64,000 nt of DNA from Echinarachnius parma. Taxonomy: Eukaryota; Echinodermata; Echinoidea; Clypeasteroida; Echinarachniidae. The notes under the pieces were generated by a model. The model searched no databases. It was not told the DNA's origin and saw nothing but the letters and a program-made list of their open reading frames with translations. Shown here piece by piece: positions 12,294 through 25,700 of the stretch. The translations under genes were made by a program, and so were the position numbers. The stretch lies in NCBI GenBank assembly GCA_037951105.1, contig JBAMJV010001308.1, positions 1 to 64,000 of the forward strand. Reading direction: 5' to 3'. Position 1 is the stretch's first letter. Each line of letters starts with the position of its first letter.

Positions 12294-15200
12294 CTTCTTC
12301 TTCTTCTTCTTCTTCTTCTTCTTCTTCTTCTTCTTCTTCTTCTTCTTCTTCTTCTTCTTCTTCTTCTTCTTCTTCTTCTTCTTCTTCTTCTTCTTCTTCT
12401 TCTTCTTCTTCTTCTTCTTCTTCCTTTTCTTCTTCCCAATCTTCTTATTTCATTTCCTTATTTTTGTCCATATCCTCCGTTTCAGGGTTTACGCCAAATT
12501 ATGTTTTTTTTAGGATGATCTTGTAACCTCAGGCTGTCAAGTCAACGTGCCTTGTACCTACTTGTAAACATACAAACAAATTGTGTTTATAGAATAACTT
12601 TCCACTAAATAGACAATACATACTTTGTTATTTTACGATTGCATGGTTGTATGAATCCAGTTATATATATTGTGCATTAAGTATAATTTAACCCTTTAAG
12701 TACAACTGCAATAATGGCGAACGAATCAACAATGTACTTATGATCGATCGTGAATCGCGAATGATCGATCATAAATACATCATAATAACACTATCGATTC
12801 TAAAACGATGATTTTAAACAATAAATTAGGAAGTAAAATGATCTCGAAAGTACAATTTGTTGTACTTTTTTTGAAAACAAAATATTTTATTGTTGAAGAA
12901 TTTCACTGGAAAATGTTGGATTATAATGCTATATGCAGTAAGTTTTGTTTACATAATGCATGACAAACTAATAAAGGGTTGATAAAACAATAATCTTGGG
13001 TTTGATATCGATTGAGCGAAAGTGAGTTCAATATACTCATGGTGTATTACTTCCCTTTACATGTAAAATAATCTTCTTTTGATAAGCGTTTTACGAATTA
13101 TGTTTACTTGTCTTATTGTCATTATTATTGCCCCTGTGATTTCAGTTAAATTACGAATGTAAAAACAGAAACAGTGTGAACATTGACTTGTATTTGCCTT
13201 TGAAGCAAAATGCTTGTATATTCATCATTATTAGCATTATTAATTTAATTATTATTATTGGAATCATTATTATGATCATTATGATTATTTATACTATTAC
13301 TGTTATTATAGTAAATATTTCAACGCATATATCATAGTACAGTTTTATACCAGTGATAAAGTCCAAATAAGTGTAAAAGACATGCTAACATTCAGAAATA
13401 AGTGTGTATCCATTATCTATTTATTCACCAATGTTACAGCTGGAAATGATCGATTTAATGGAATTTGGTCAGCGACTTCAGCCATTACCGGTGGGTATGG
13501 TCGGGCCACTAGACACTATATCGACAAAGTAAAACAGCAACTATTATTGACCATAACTCAGAACAAGTTAATCGTTTCTGTATTTATTCTCCTAATATAC
13601 AGCTGGAAGTGATCGATTCAATGGTATTTGGTCGGCGACTTCAGCCATGGCCGGACAAGTGCGGGTTACACCGGCAGAGTAAAACAACAGTGGTATATCG
13701 ACCATAATTCAGAAAATAGTAATTTCGCTATTCATTCCCTATTTGTACAGCTGGAAGTGACCGATTCAACGGAATTTGGTCGGCGACTTCTGCCATTAAC
13801 GGCGGGTATGGCCGGACAAGTGCGGGTTACACCGGCAGAGTAAAACAACAGTTGTATATCGACCATAATTCAGAAAATAGTCATTTCGCTATTTATTCCC
13901 TATTTGTACAGCTGGAAGTGACCGATTCAACGGAATTTGGTCGGCGACTTCTGCCATTAACGGCGGGTATGGTCGGGCAGATAGCGACTACAGCGGCAAA
14001 TCGAATACAGGGGTGTACCATCGATGAGGATGAACGAACAATCGATTGTTCATCTGGCACAACTGTGTAAGTATACAGTCATAATTGCATAGTGACCACC
14101 CCAGGGAAGGATACACAACCATTATAGGCACGTGACCTTTGTAAACAGGTTCCATTTCAGTATGCAGTCAAACCCGCAATTAGTGACACCGTTAGAGAAA
14201 TCAGAAAGCTGTCCTTGTAGATATTGTGATCTCAGGGTTGCCCACACATAAACGGAATAGAGTACTTGACATTATAAAGAAACGCAAATGCTAGACCGCT
14301 AGTCATAAGGACCGCTATGCATAACGTGTAACTTCCTATACGTGAATGCCCGCTATTCATAAAATGAAAAGGGGGTCACTATTCATAATGGTATAAGGTA
14401 TAGGAAGTTACACGTTATGAATAGCGGTCCTTATGACTAGCGGTCCTTATGACTAGCGAGCGGACCCCCACTGGATATACAATCTTTCAAAAGGAAATTT
14501 GATACAACGAACATTCATTTGGGTTGAGTACTTTTTGTTTTAGGGTTAGGTCTCAACCTCTTTCTCTTTCCCCGCAGTAACAAGGTTGATTCAGAATATC
14601 TAAATACTGTTCGAGTTCCCATACAGCACATGTCGGGGTTCCCCTCGTACCCCGGCAATGTTACCCCTTCTTACTCACTCCTTACCTTGTCCCTTAAGGC
14701 TACCGCATACTACGCGATCCGAGTCCGATCCGACGAACAACTGAGTATCTGAACTAAGCCATGCGCGGGTATTACATGCATGTAGTATTGTTCAGAAGGT
14801 GAGCATGGTTGGGTAAAGGAGTGGTGTGGCAAGATTGGTAGAGCGCGCGCTTTCCGATCATGAGATCCCGAGTTCGAACCCTGCCCACTGCCTTTGTCCT
14901 TCAGCAAGACAACTCACAATTGCTGCTCTCTACCCAGGTGAATACATGGGGACCCGGTAGGAGGTGAAATTCTTATGATCTTCTTGAGCCCATGAGCGCT
15001 TGGAAGGAATGCTCCCCAGGGAGTGGAGGTGGTGCACACAATGTGTGCTGGTTTGCATTGTATCGTATGACCGGGGGTAATATTATCATTGTAAAGCGCA
15101 TAGAGATGATTATCAATCATATTAGGCGCTATATAAGTCGAAACATTATTATTATTATTATTCACCAAATGAGACGTAGACGTGTTTTTCAAGGTTTTTT

Positions 15201-18200
15201 TTTTCTTTCTACAAATAAACATAATATATTTCTAGTAAAAAAAGTAATTACAGAAACTATATTTGTTCATATTTGTTATAAACAACCTACTATTTCCAAA
15301 TATATAATTAACATTTTCGTGATCTATTTCAGCTTTGTAAAGAACTACGATTTCGAAAACTTGACGTCATCAACTTTTAACAAGGACGTAACGGAAATGT
15401 AAGTTATCTGCCAAATATTCTTTTGTTCCGGCTTTTTATTTGACGTTATTCCATTTTTGCGTAAAGCTTGAACAACAGCATTCTCTTCCAAATAAGTTTA
15501 ATTGTATTTGTACGTTTTCGAAACTCATAATGTAATGTCAGACACACGTGCAAATTGAAAACTTAAGCACAATTTACATGTAAACATGAAATTATATATG
15601 ACAATAAAAGCAACATGTAAACGCCTCCATGAATATGAAGAACACTGCCTCTCATTTGGTAATTCGTGTATTTATTGGACCGTTTCATTTAGAACTATCA
15701 TTGGAAACCTGGAAAGAATTCACACGGGTACCTTTACCAACCTGACCAAGCTGACTTCATTGTAAGTAAAGATATCGATTGAGTTACTGTTTGAAAGTAT
15801 ATTTGCCAATTGATACACCATGTGCCCCGTTGCAGAAAGACTGGCAATCGATGTAAAGTTCCAATATTGGTAGCACATCAGCGACTAGATGCACACATTT
15901 GATTGGGTCAAATGTTCATAAGGTACTTTCTGACTTGCAATTAATTGCAACTTTACAATTGATTGCAATTCTTCCTGATGGGACGAGCAATGTAGGTTAA
16001 AACTCTGTTGCATAATGCATTTTAAAGTTTTTTTTCTTCTTATGTACGATATAATTATGAATATTATTATCAATGTCATATTTAAAGTATAGGTAGGCGT
16101 TATAATGATAATCCTTATTTCACCGATTATGGAGTAGCATAATCCTTTTTAAACTGTTGATATTTATTTGAATCTTGTTTTTGAATTTATTATGAATCAT
16201 GCACACTGTATGACAATATTTTATGAAACCTGTCTATTGAGGTCACCGATCTACTGTTGTTGTTTCCCCATAGATGACCGCTATATTATGTTATTTAATT
16301 GTTTTTGTATATGCAGATCCATCCACAACACCCTAATCACAACATTTCCTGACGTATCAACGTGCACCAGCCTTGAAAAACTGTGAGTATAATATGATTA
16401 TATTAGGCAAATATTTACAGTGGCGTAGCGTGTTCGGATCTATTTCCATATCGATGCATCTCTTACTACCATAGATAAATCTTTGTAAGACCAATATATT
16501 ACGAGACTAAACGCACGTGATATAACTGATTGTCTGGTCACTTAACTGTGACGTCATTGCATAGAGGGTTTATCACATCCATATTATAATTTATTTAAAG
16601 TTTCGGGTTATAGGTTAGGTATATTTCAAAATTCTTATATGTGTAAGGCAGTGGTGCCGGAGCAAATGTGATGGGGGATTCGGTGATGATATTTATACAC
16701 AAACGTTCAATAGACTTCATGCATGACGTAGTAGTGTTCACATTTTAGCTTTACAGTGCAGATTAAACGTAATTTAATTCGTATAATCCTACAAACATGA
16801 TGATAATTCGTTGCGTTAATGATGATCCAGATATTTGTGATAGCCAAATAATCGATACTGATTTGTGTTAGTGAACGTATCTCGATTTTAATTGTTGATC
16901 ATTTTTTTTCTTCTGTACACATCTTCATCTAATTGATGATACTATTAATGTCTTGCTGGTACAGAGACCTAACGAGGAACCAGATTAACTTCGACATCTA
17001 TACATATGAGGAGCTTGCATTCGCACCCACACTCAAGGAAGTGTAAGTAGATATTATACAAATAGCGCACGGCACGGCGTTCGGTAGTGTTAGTGCAGTG
17101 CACGCGAGATTTCTTTAGATTGGTGCGCACGAGCCGCTAGGCGAGTGCGCAGTGCGTACCATCTAAAGATACCGAGCGTACACTGCACTAACATTGCCGA
17201 ACAACTAGGGCAAGTGCGCTATTGGTTTTATAAAATAGCGACACATCGAGTTTTCATAACAAATAAAAATCCAAAATGACAAATAAGCTATTCTTACTTA
17301 CCGAATTAAAGGTCCACGGGATTCCACATTTTGCTGCAAGCTCGAGTCGAGTATAAGCTTTTGGTTTTGGCCTTTGCCAGAGCCAAGGGCATTTGGGGTT
17401 TAGTTTACTGACGTAAGTCTGGAATGCCATTACGGGGCATGAATCACTGTTCGGAATCGCATACATCCTGCCACTGTTTGCCTCTTCATCCTGATCCTCT
17501 CTGTTATTTTTTGTAAGACAGTCTTTCCTTTTCATGTAAGTAAGGCCAGTGTCGACGTCTGTCTCAATCGTAAAATCGTCGGGTTTCATCTCACGAATGT
17601 TCTCCCTTCCGCGGTTACAAAAATATGTCATAATGTCGAGGAAAACTCTATTTTGCAACCCGTATGGTGTTGTCATGTCCAGTTCCTCAGAGTTCTGCAT
17701 CAATTGCATGTCCGTTTTGCTGATAACGGGCTTATGCTGAACGTGACCCTTGCCTTCTTTTTTCAAATTCACCAATATGGCCTTAAACGTGCGATTCGAT
17801 TGAGGAAATTTCACCTTGTCTGCAATATCCAGGCCAGACTCATCCATATAATGACGCTGAACTCCGTATTTTAGAGTCTGCATAGTTCTTTTCTTATAAT
17901 TTGTCCCATCCTCCTTGCTGATCCCGGCATAAAATGTACTCAAAAACGCGTCGAGATCAGACGGGTCGGTCAGGCTCTCCAAATTTGTCCCCGAATACTT
18001 CGCAAATCCAACTAATTTGTCTCTTGCCAATTTCAAGGTCCTCTTGGTGTTCTTACTGTCCATATTGCCGACCAGGTCAGCGAGTTCTTCGTCCGTGGGG
18101 ACATGAAACGACTTACTATTCGCCATTTTTCGCGATTTAGGTATTAACCCTCACAAATATCCGATCGAGAATAAATTCGCGACGCGATATCCATATCGAT

Positions 18201-21200
18201 AACGAGATCGAGAGTGTGCAATATCATTTATTTTGCGCATCTAGCTGCACGCCCGTGTAGTGCGCGAAAAAGTTGAATGTCACGTGACGCGTTTTGACCA
18301 ATTACCATGCTTGGAATACTATAGCTATTTTATAACACTTTGTATTGTGAATATTATATTTTTGCTGTGGATAAATAGGTGCCTGTGTCTTAGTCTTAGT
18401 GTAATTGAACGTCTGAACAAGACTAGAAGAACAACACAAATCATCAAACACAACGGTAACAATGCCAACAAATGAGAAACATATTGATTTAATTGAATTA
18501 CTTTATCCATGGACTTAAATACGATAAATTTTGTATCCATTAATGTGATAAAGATGATGGCAACTTTGATGGACTAATTTTTACTTTTGGTATAATCATA
18601 TTTATTGCAAATAGTGACGGTGTGTACATCACTTTGATATACATTTGAATACTTGCATTTGGGAAATGTGAACTGTTTGGAATTTGATTATAACTATAAT
18701 TATAACTTCTAATCGTGTATTTCTTATTCTTCGACTTGTGAGTCGGTCAAAGAGATGCACACATTGTATTCCTTGTATGTTTGATTTTACGTTTGATCTC
18801 ATTTTTTGTTATTATGCATGATTTATTGTATAAAGAATAGATTTATGATTTATGTGTTTAGTATAAGTTTTGGCTGTAAGTTGTAGACCGACAATGATGC
18901 GCTTAGAAACAACCGTATTAAGCGCTGAATAAATGCTGTGTATTATTATCATGATTATTACAGGAGTCTAATGGAGAACAATATCGACTGGGTGCCACCC
19001 GGAATCTTCTCTGGGACACTGATTGAATACTTGTGAGTATCATGGACCCTCTCTACAGTGGCGTTACGTATCGGACTGATATAATGTAGCAGTCACACCG
19101 CCAAACCGATCCCAAACCGACACCAGACCGAACAATGTGGGGACGTTTTGGAGACGTTCGGGGTGGTGTCGGTTTGGTGTCGGTGCGGTATCGAAATTGC
19201 CGGTCTCTTTTGGTGTGTCTGCTAACCGAAGTCAAAACTGACACAGACGGGAATGATGAAGACATCAACTTACGGTTATGTGCGACCGATCACCGATGTA
19301 ATACAGCTTGTTTGTTTGAATTATTGCAAACATAGAGAAAATAAACAGAAATTACAATATATATCAACGATTAGCAAAGACAATAATGGGAATAATCAGG
19401 GAATCGAGCCCGAAACTCCCGGACAGCTAATGTTTTACCGTTGGCTATGTCTTGAACAACTGATATATAACTATAACTGAAATAAAATGTTTTTTTTCTG
19501 TTTTTCCAGGGGTTTGAGTATGAACCAGATCTCGGTGTTCCCCTCCGATTCGCTGAAGTCGATGTCCAACCTCACGTTCCTCTCCCTGGATGACAACCTC
19601 CTGACTTCGGTGTCAAAGAGGAACCTTCAGGTGTTAGCCGACAGCCCACTTCAACACTTGTAAGTCTAAGTGTTAGATTTAACACTGATACATAGTGTAT
19701 ACATATGATTACCTCCTGACTTCGGTGTCAAAGAGGAACCTTCAGGTGTTAGCCGACAGCCCACTTCAACACTTGTAAGTCTAAGTGTTAGATTTAACAC
19801 TGATCAATAGTGTATATATATGATAACCTCCTGACTTCGGTGTCAAGGAGGAACCTTCAGGTGTTAGCAGACAGCCAACTACAACACCTGTAAGTCTAAG
19901 TGTTAGATTTAACACTGATCAATAGTGTATACATGTGACAATCTCTTGACGTCGGTGTCAAAGGTGAACCTTCAGGTGTTAGCCGACAGCCCACTTCAAC
20001 ACTTGTAAGTCTTAGTGTTAGATTTAACACCGATCAATAGTGTATTGTTGTGTCTAAAAAGATCGTTAGCCGACATCAAACTCCACCACCTGTACCTCTT
20101 AGTGCATTATGATTGTTTTGTAAATATGTTGTCGTGCCTAGAAATTGAAATACAAATGATAACCTCCTGACGTCAGCGTCAAATGGGAACATTTAAGTGT
20201 TAGTCAACAGCCAGATCCGTCGCGTTTAGGTCTTAGTGTTACAGATAATTTAGGTGTTAGCCGACAGTTGACTCATACACCTGTACGTCTTAGAGCTAGA
20301 TTTAAGAAGAACTAATATAAAATCATGTTTGTTTTGTGTGTAAATTGGTTGTCGGGCCTAGTATACATCTGAATTAAAATACATATAATAATCTCTTGAC
20401 GTTGGTGTCAAAGAGGAACCTTCAGGTGTTAGCCGACAGCCAACTCCAACACTTGTAAGTCTTAGTGTTAGATTTAACACCGAGCAATAGTGTATTGTTG
20501 TGTCTAAAAAGATCGTTAGCCGACAGCAAACTCCAGCACCTGTATCCCTTAGTGCGTTATGTTTGTTTTGTAAATATGTTGTCGTGCCTAGAAATTGAAA
20601 TACAAATGATAACCTTCTGACGTCAGCGTCAAATCGGAACATTCAAGTGTTAGCCAACAGCCAGATCCGACGCGTGTAAGTCCTAGTGTTAGATTTAACA
20701 CCGATCAATAGTGTATTGTTGTGTCTAAACAGATAATTCAGGTGTTAGCTGACAGTCGACTCATACACTTGTACGTCTTAGTGCTAGATTTAACATCGAG
20801 CAATCGTGTGTTGTTGTGTCAAAAATAAACCATGCCGTGCTAGTGGACTTCAGACGGAGCAATCTAACATTATCTTTATTTTTTTGTAAATTAGTTTATA
20901 TATTAGTATAGATGTTTGATATGTTAGTTTTATATCGAAACGTGTTTTTGTGTAAAAATATAAACCTCTTGAGACTCGTGTAAACAAACGTAACACCCGT
21001 TTATTATATTTATTAATAATTTATTTGTTTTCTGACACAGGAACCTCAGCAACAATGCTATCACGTACATCGCACCCAAAGGTTTGACACAGTTGAGAAA
21101 GCTAAAGATATTGTAAGTCAATTCCTTTTTTTTTAATGAGCAATGACAAATAGTCTTCGCCGGGAATCGAACACGAAACCTCCGGAATAATAAATACTTT

Positions 21201-22681
21201 TCATTGCTCGATTAGTCAGAAGCTATATAAACCGGGCTCGATTCTCGGCGAAGTCTATTTGTCTTGCATTTCTTAGTTGGTAATCAAATTAAAATGTGGT
21301 TTATATTATAACATGGCTATAGTATTGTGTAAGTAAATGAGAACCTTTAAATAAGAATGTAGTTATTTTCCTAGTGAAAAAATTAAACTAATTTGAGATA
21401 CCTTTTCTTCTTCAGATTTTGCTAGTTATACTGACATTATTGATGAACAGGCATACAGTACAACCTTGCACAGAATCGGCTTGTGATATTAGCATTCAAT
21501 TTCAATTAATATCTAAAATACATGTATTCTTCACAAAAACAATGGTTTTCAAGAATAACTTTATAATAATGTATTTTAACGATTCTTTGCTTATTGATAT
21601 ACTTTGTGAAAGTGAAGAAAAAACAGTAATCAAATTGAACACAATACGATATCCAACCTAGTCCGTACTCATATATTACATTTATTATGGTATGTTAATT
21701 ATAATTTCATAATGTTTTATATGATTTTATTTCGGTAGAGAGCTGCATCAGAACTCGTTGTCCACGATCCAAGCAAAGGTGTTTGACAATATGCCAGCAC
21801 TTCTTCATATGTAAGTGTGACACTCCCATATTGAAAATAAACAATTGTCTGTACATTTATCCGTTGTACGTATTAATACATTAAATAATTCACCTTCCTG
21901 TACCCACTGTATAATACAAACAGCTTGTAGTTACCGTTTCGTATAATAAATATTTGTAATTAGATTCGCCATGATAGACCTTAAAGTGGCGCGGACAAGC
22001 CAAATAGAGGACGCTAGTCATATTACGCGCGCGCTACGCACGAGACGCGCCGTCTGTACAAACTTATGGTATCCCCTTTTAGCAGCACGTTCGTTCTAGC
22101 CTAGTTGACTATCATGGCGCGGCCCGATACAATGCGGGCTGCTGAGTAATGTTTTCCACGACCCTCTATATGTCTTGTCCCCGCAACTTTAATATACAGT
22201 ATGTGTTTGTAAACAGTTAAAACATTGTAAACTAAAATCAATTAATAAAACGGAACAGAGTGCAAGAAATACGTTTGAAATGATCAATTTTCCCTCACTT
22301 TTATTTTTGTTCTGTTAATTTCAGTGATCTGAATAACAATCAGCTGCAGGCTCTTGGCAGTAACTCGTTCACCAACCTGGGTTCACTGAGAACGTTGTAA
22401 GTATAATATGGTTGCGTTATCCTTTAATCTAATTAAAGGGACTTAGTAACATTGTCCAAATCCTCAAAATCCAATTGGAATTCTAGCGGTTCCCTCATAC
22501 CTCGTATTCGTATTAACTTCACAATCATGGGACAGGTTTCGGTTTTTCAAATTTCCCTTTCGTTAAAAAGATATGTACGGTTCAAGTGTGGACATATCAG
22601 ATAACAAAAACATTACTAGATCCCTTTAAGCATTTGATACGTAAACAGGAAACAGTGGCCGCGGAAAGGTTTTGAAAGTGT

Positions 22682-22712
<31 letters not shown>

Positions 22713-25700
22713 GGGTTATATATCTGGTTATATATTTCTTTATTTTATGCTTATGTATTTCTTTGTTTTAAGCAAACAAAGTGGGGGGGGGGGGGGGCTG
22801 CAACCACGACTGCTGCTAGCAGTGTAAATATTACATTATTCTCACTATAATACAATTTTCACTAATGATCATACATTTTCAGACGACTTCACAACCAAAA
22901 GGCAGGTTATGAGATGACAACCATAGTCCATGATGCGTTCCTGGGGATGAACGGTAACCTCACAACATTGTTCATCAGTGACAACCACCTGGCAAAGTTT
23001 CACCAATCATGTTATTGTTTAGTATAATGTCAATACTATCTTGTTTTAATCTAAATTTATACAAAATATCAAATTGTATATAATATTTCTTTTTCAAACG
23101 ACTTCACAGCAAATAGGCAGGTTATGAGATGACAAGTCAACCATACCCCATGATGTGCTCCTGGGGGTGAGCGGTAACCTCACAACATTATAATGTCAGT
23201 ACTATTTTGTTTTAATCTAAATCTATATAAAATATCTATCTACTATTTTTTTTTTGGTATTTTCAGACGACTTCACAGCCAAAAGGCAGGCTATGAGATG
23301 ACAACCATAGCCCATGATGCCTTCCTGGGCATGAATGGGAATCTAACCACGCTATTCATCAGCGACAACCGTCTGGCAAACTTCCCACACGCCGTGCTAG
23401 CTAGAGAAACATACGAAAGTCTGCTCTATCTGTAAGTATTTGATCGATATTGTAAACTAATTTAATAATTTGTATCATGTGTATAAGGTCATCAATCTAC
23501 AAGCTCCTGCTTCTCTGGGGTCCAAAACCATTTTTGTATATTTAATCATCAAACTTCAATTTTATTTTGTTTGTTTTGTTTCATGGTTTGAATAAATTGA
23601 AACTGAAATTATATAGAAACATTAAATGTATTGTAAGATAATTATATTACACTCAGTTCATTGCAATTTTGTAGAAGATTTCTTAAAAATCCCGTGCCAG
23701 ATAACACATTACACATGTGATGTTTAACAATAATAATGTTGGTTGACACTTGACACCTTGGCAGTCTAAACAGGACTACATGGCGTCATTGTCAATAATT
23801 AATGGGAAAGTATAGTTGAGGTCAAACAGGATGGTAATGTCTTAAACTTGGAAGTTTGTATAAGAAACACCATTCATATTTCAATGATGTTTGAAGCGTA
23901 GACAAACAAACAAACGGCCAGGTAAGAAGCGAGTTATCATTCAAAAGAAGCCGTTAAGACACAGGAGGGCACTTTCCCAAAAACATATTGGTAAAACAAA
24001 TTATAACAAATTGTGATGTTTTGTTAATTAATGAGTCAATAGCGAGATATTTTCTAAAATCTCAACAATCTAAAAAAAAGTATAGGCATTATATAATTGT
24101 GTGTTTAATCATCAAATAAATGTGGGTCTTATTTTGTTTTATTTTTCAATCGGATGCAAATCTATATATGACTATATTAAAACTACCGAGACAAACAGGT
24201 TTCTTTGTCCCACTTTGTACACGTGCCTTTGGGAATATGAAAATTTAACTTTTTTATTTCGATTTTGAGTGAGTTATTTGTCGCAAAATGTGGATTCCTA
24301 GACAGCTACGTAGATTATACATGCAAATAAATATTGAAGGGTATGTCGTTTTTTTTAGTCATGTCGACCGCAACCTGATCACGAACATCACGACGTTCTC
24401 CGACGATGCCTATGACGCTGGGTCCTACGAGCTGTACGTGCGGGATCTGGAAGATCACGTGCCCTTCATCGGTCTACCAAATGTTGAAGAACTGTGAGTT
24501 GCATTGTTTCATTACCCAAAAGAGTCTAAGTGCCATAGTCACTTTAATGTTCAATACATACATGTAAGTATTGTATACAGGAACATTCTCTTTCCAATCA
24601 AAACTTTTTCATCAATTCATATCAGTTAAAGGGCAATGCAACTATGGCTTTCGGCTATTATTATCATTTAGAGGGTGAACAGACATTTTATTTGATACAT
24701 AAGTTGGCAATTTTGGCCTCCTGGATCCCATGAAATCCTTACGTTAACATACCCACATGTTTCTAATTCTTACGGCGGCAAAAGGTGATGGGATCAGCCA
24801 TTGTAATTGCCCGACATGCTTTGCAAACTATGACGTGTGTGCTACGGGTCGAACAACAAAGCTTTTCACTGATTTACAGACTCGTCAAAGCATCTACAAG
24901 TAGTCAGACAATGGTTTGAATATGAAGTTGAAGTTGAAGTTTGAAGTTTATTAACAACAACAATATCATATATATGTACATCAACTGTACATAATTTACA
25001 AAACAATGAATCACTGCAATAGATTAGTAAAACTTAATCAATGCTTACATACTATAAAACACATTTATACAAAAGTTAAGGTTGTTGCTAAAAGAAAACC
25101 AAAAGTTAGCACAAGTGCTAGTCGAGATTGGTTCTCTCTTTTCACTATATCGATAGTGTATCTCTATATTACAAAATAAGCATTATACTTGATATTAAGA
25201 TACAAAACGTAACTAACTGCTAACATACAGATAATTTATTTGTTCATCAAATACATTGTGAGGGCCTTACGAAATGAACATCTTGTTTTTTGTTCTCTAA
25301 TTTTCTGAGGTAAGCTATTCCAAAGCTTTGGTCCAACAAAGGAAATAGTAAATGTACCTTGTGTCGTCTTACAAATTGGCAAGGGTAGCATTGAATTTTC
25401 TTGTCCTCTTGTTTCATAAGTATGGTGTACAATCTTACAATAATCTAATAGTGTGTGCGGTAAATTTCCGTTATACAAATCATATACAAACGTTGAAACT
25501 GCCAGTTCATGCAAATCAAAAACATCTAATATCCCCAATTGTTTAAACAATGGTCCCGAGGATGCTCTATATAATGAAAATGTAATAGCTCGCACAGCCA
25601 TCTTCTAAGCCAAATAAATACAATTCAAGCGAGATTTATAACTGCTTCCCCATACCTCAATTCCATAGAATATGTGGGGCTGTATAAACGATTTATACAA

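Larger units (their letters stand above)
13440..14000 (+). repeat. Four-copy tandem array of the N-terminal exon plus intron
   Basis: Copies start at 13440, 13603, 13751 and 13912, giving spacings of 163, 148 and 161 bases. Exon and adjoining intron are both duplicated; the intron pieces share cagaaaatag and gtacag segments. Copies 3 and 4 are almost identical, so this pair is recent. Confidence 0.9.

Noticed and set aside
12206..12526. Long poly-Phe, poly-Ser and poly-Arg reading frames
   Set aside because: They are translations of the CTT microsatellite, not proteins.
14820..14892. Possible tRNA gene
   Set aside because: A and B boxes are present, but the sequence continues into the SINE body and tail, and no clover-leaf with acceptor stem is evident.
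16420..16446. Possible hAT-like MITE starting at cagtggcgtagcg
   Set aside because: Only the first ~15 bases match; no right end was found before the next exon.
17934..18140. Plus-strand frames over the Crypton exon
   Set aside because: These are antisense shadows of the recombinase frame.
19596..20830. CRISPR-like regularly spaced repeats
   Set aside because: The units are contiguous tandem copies of an exon end without unique spacers, in a eukaryotic gene.
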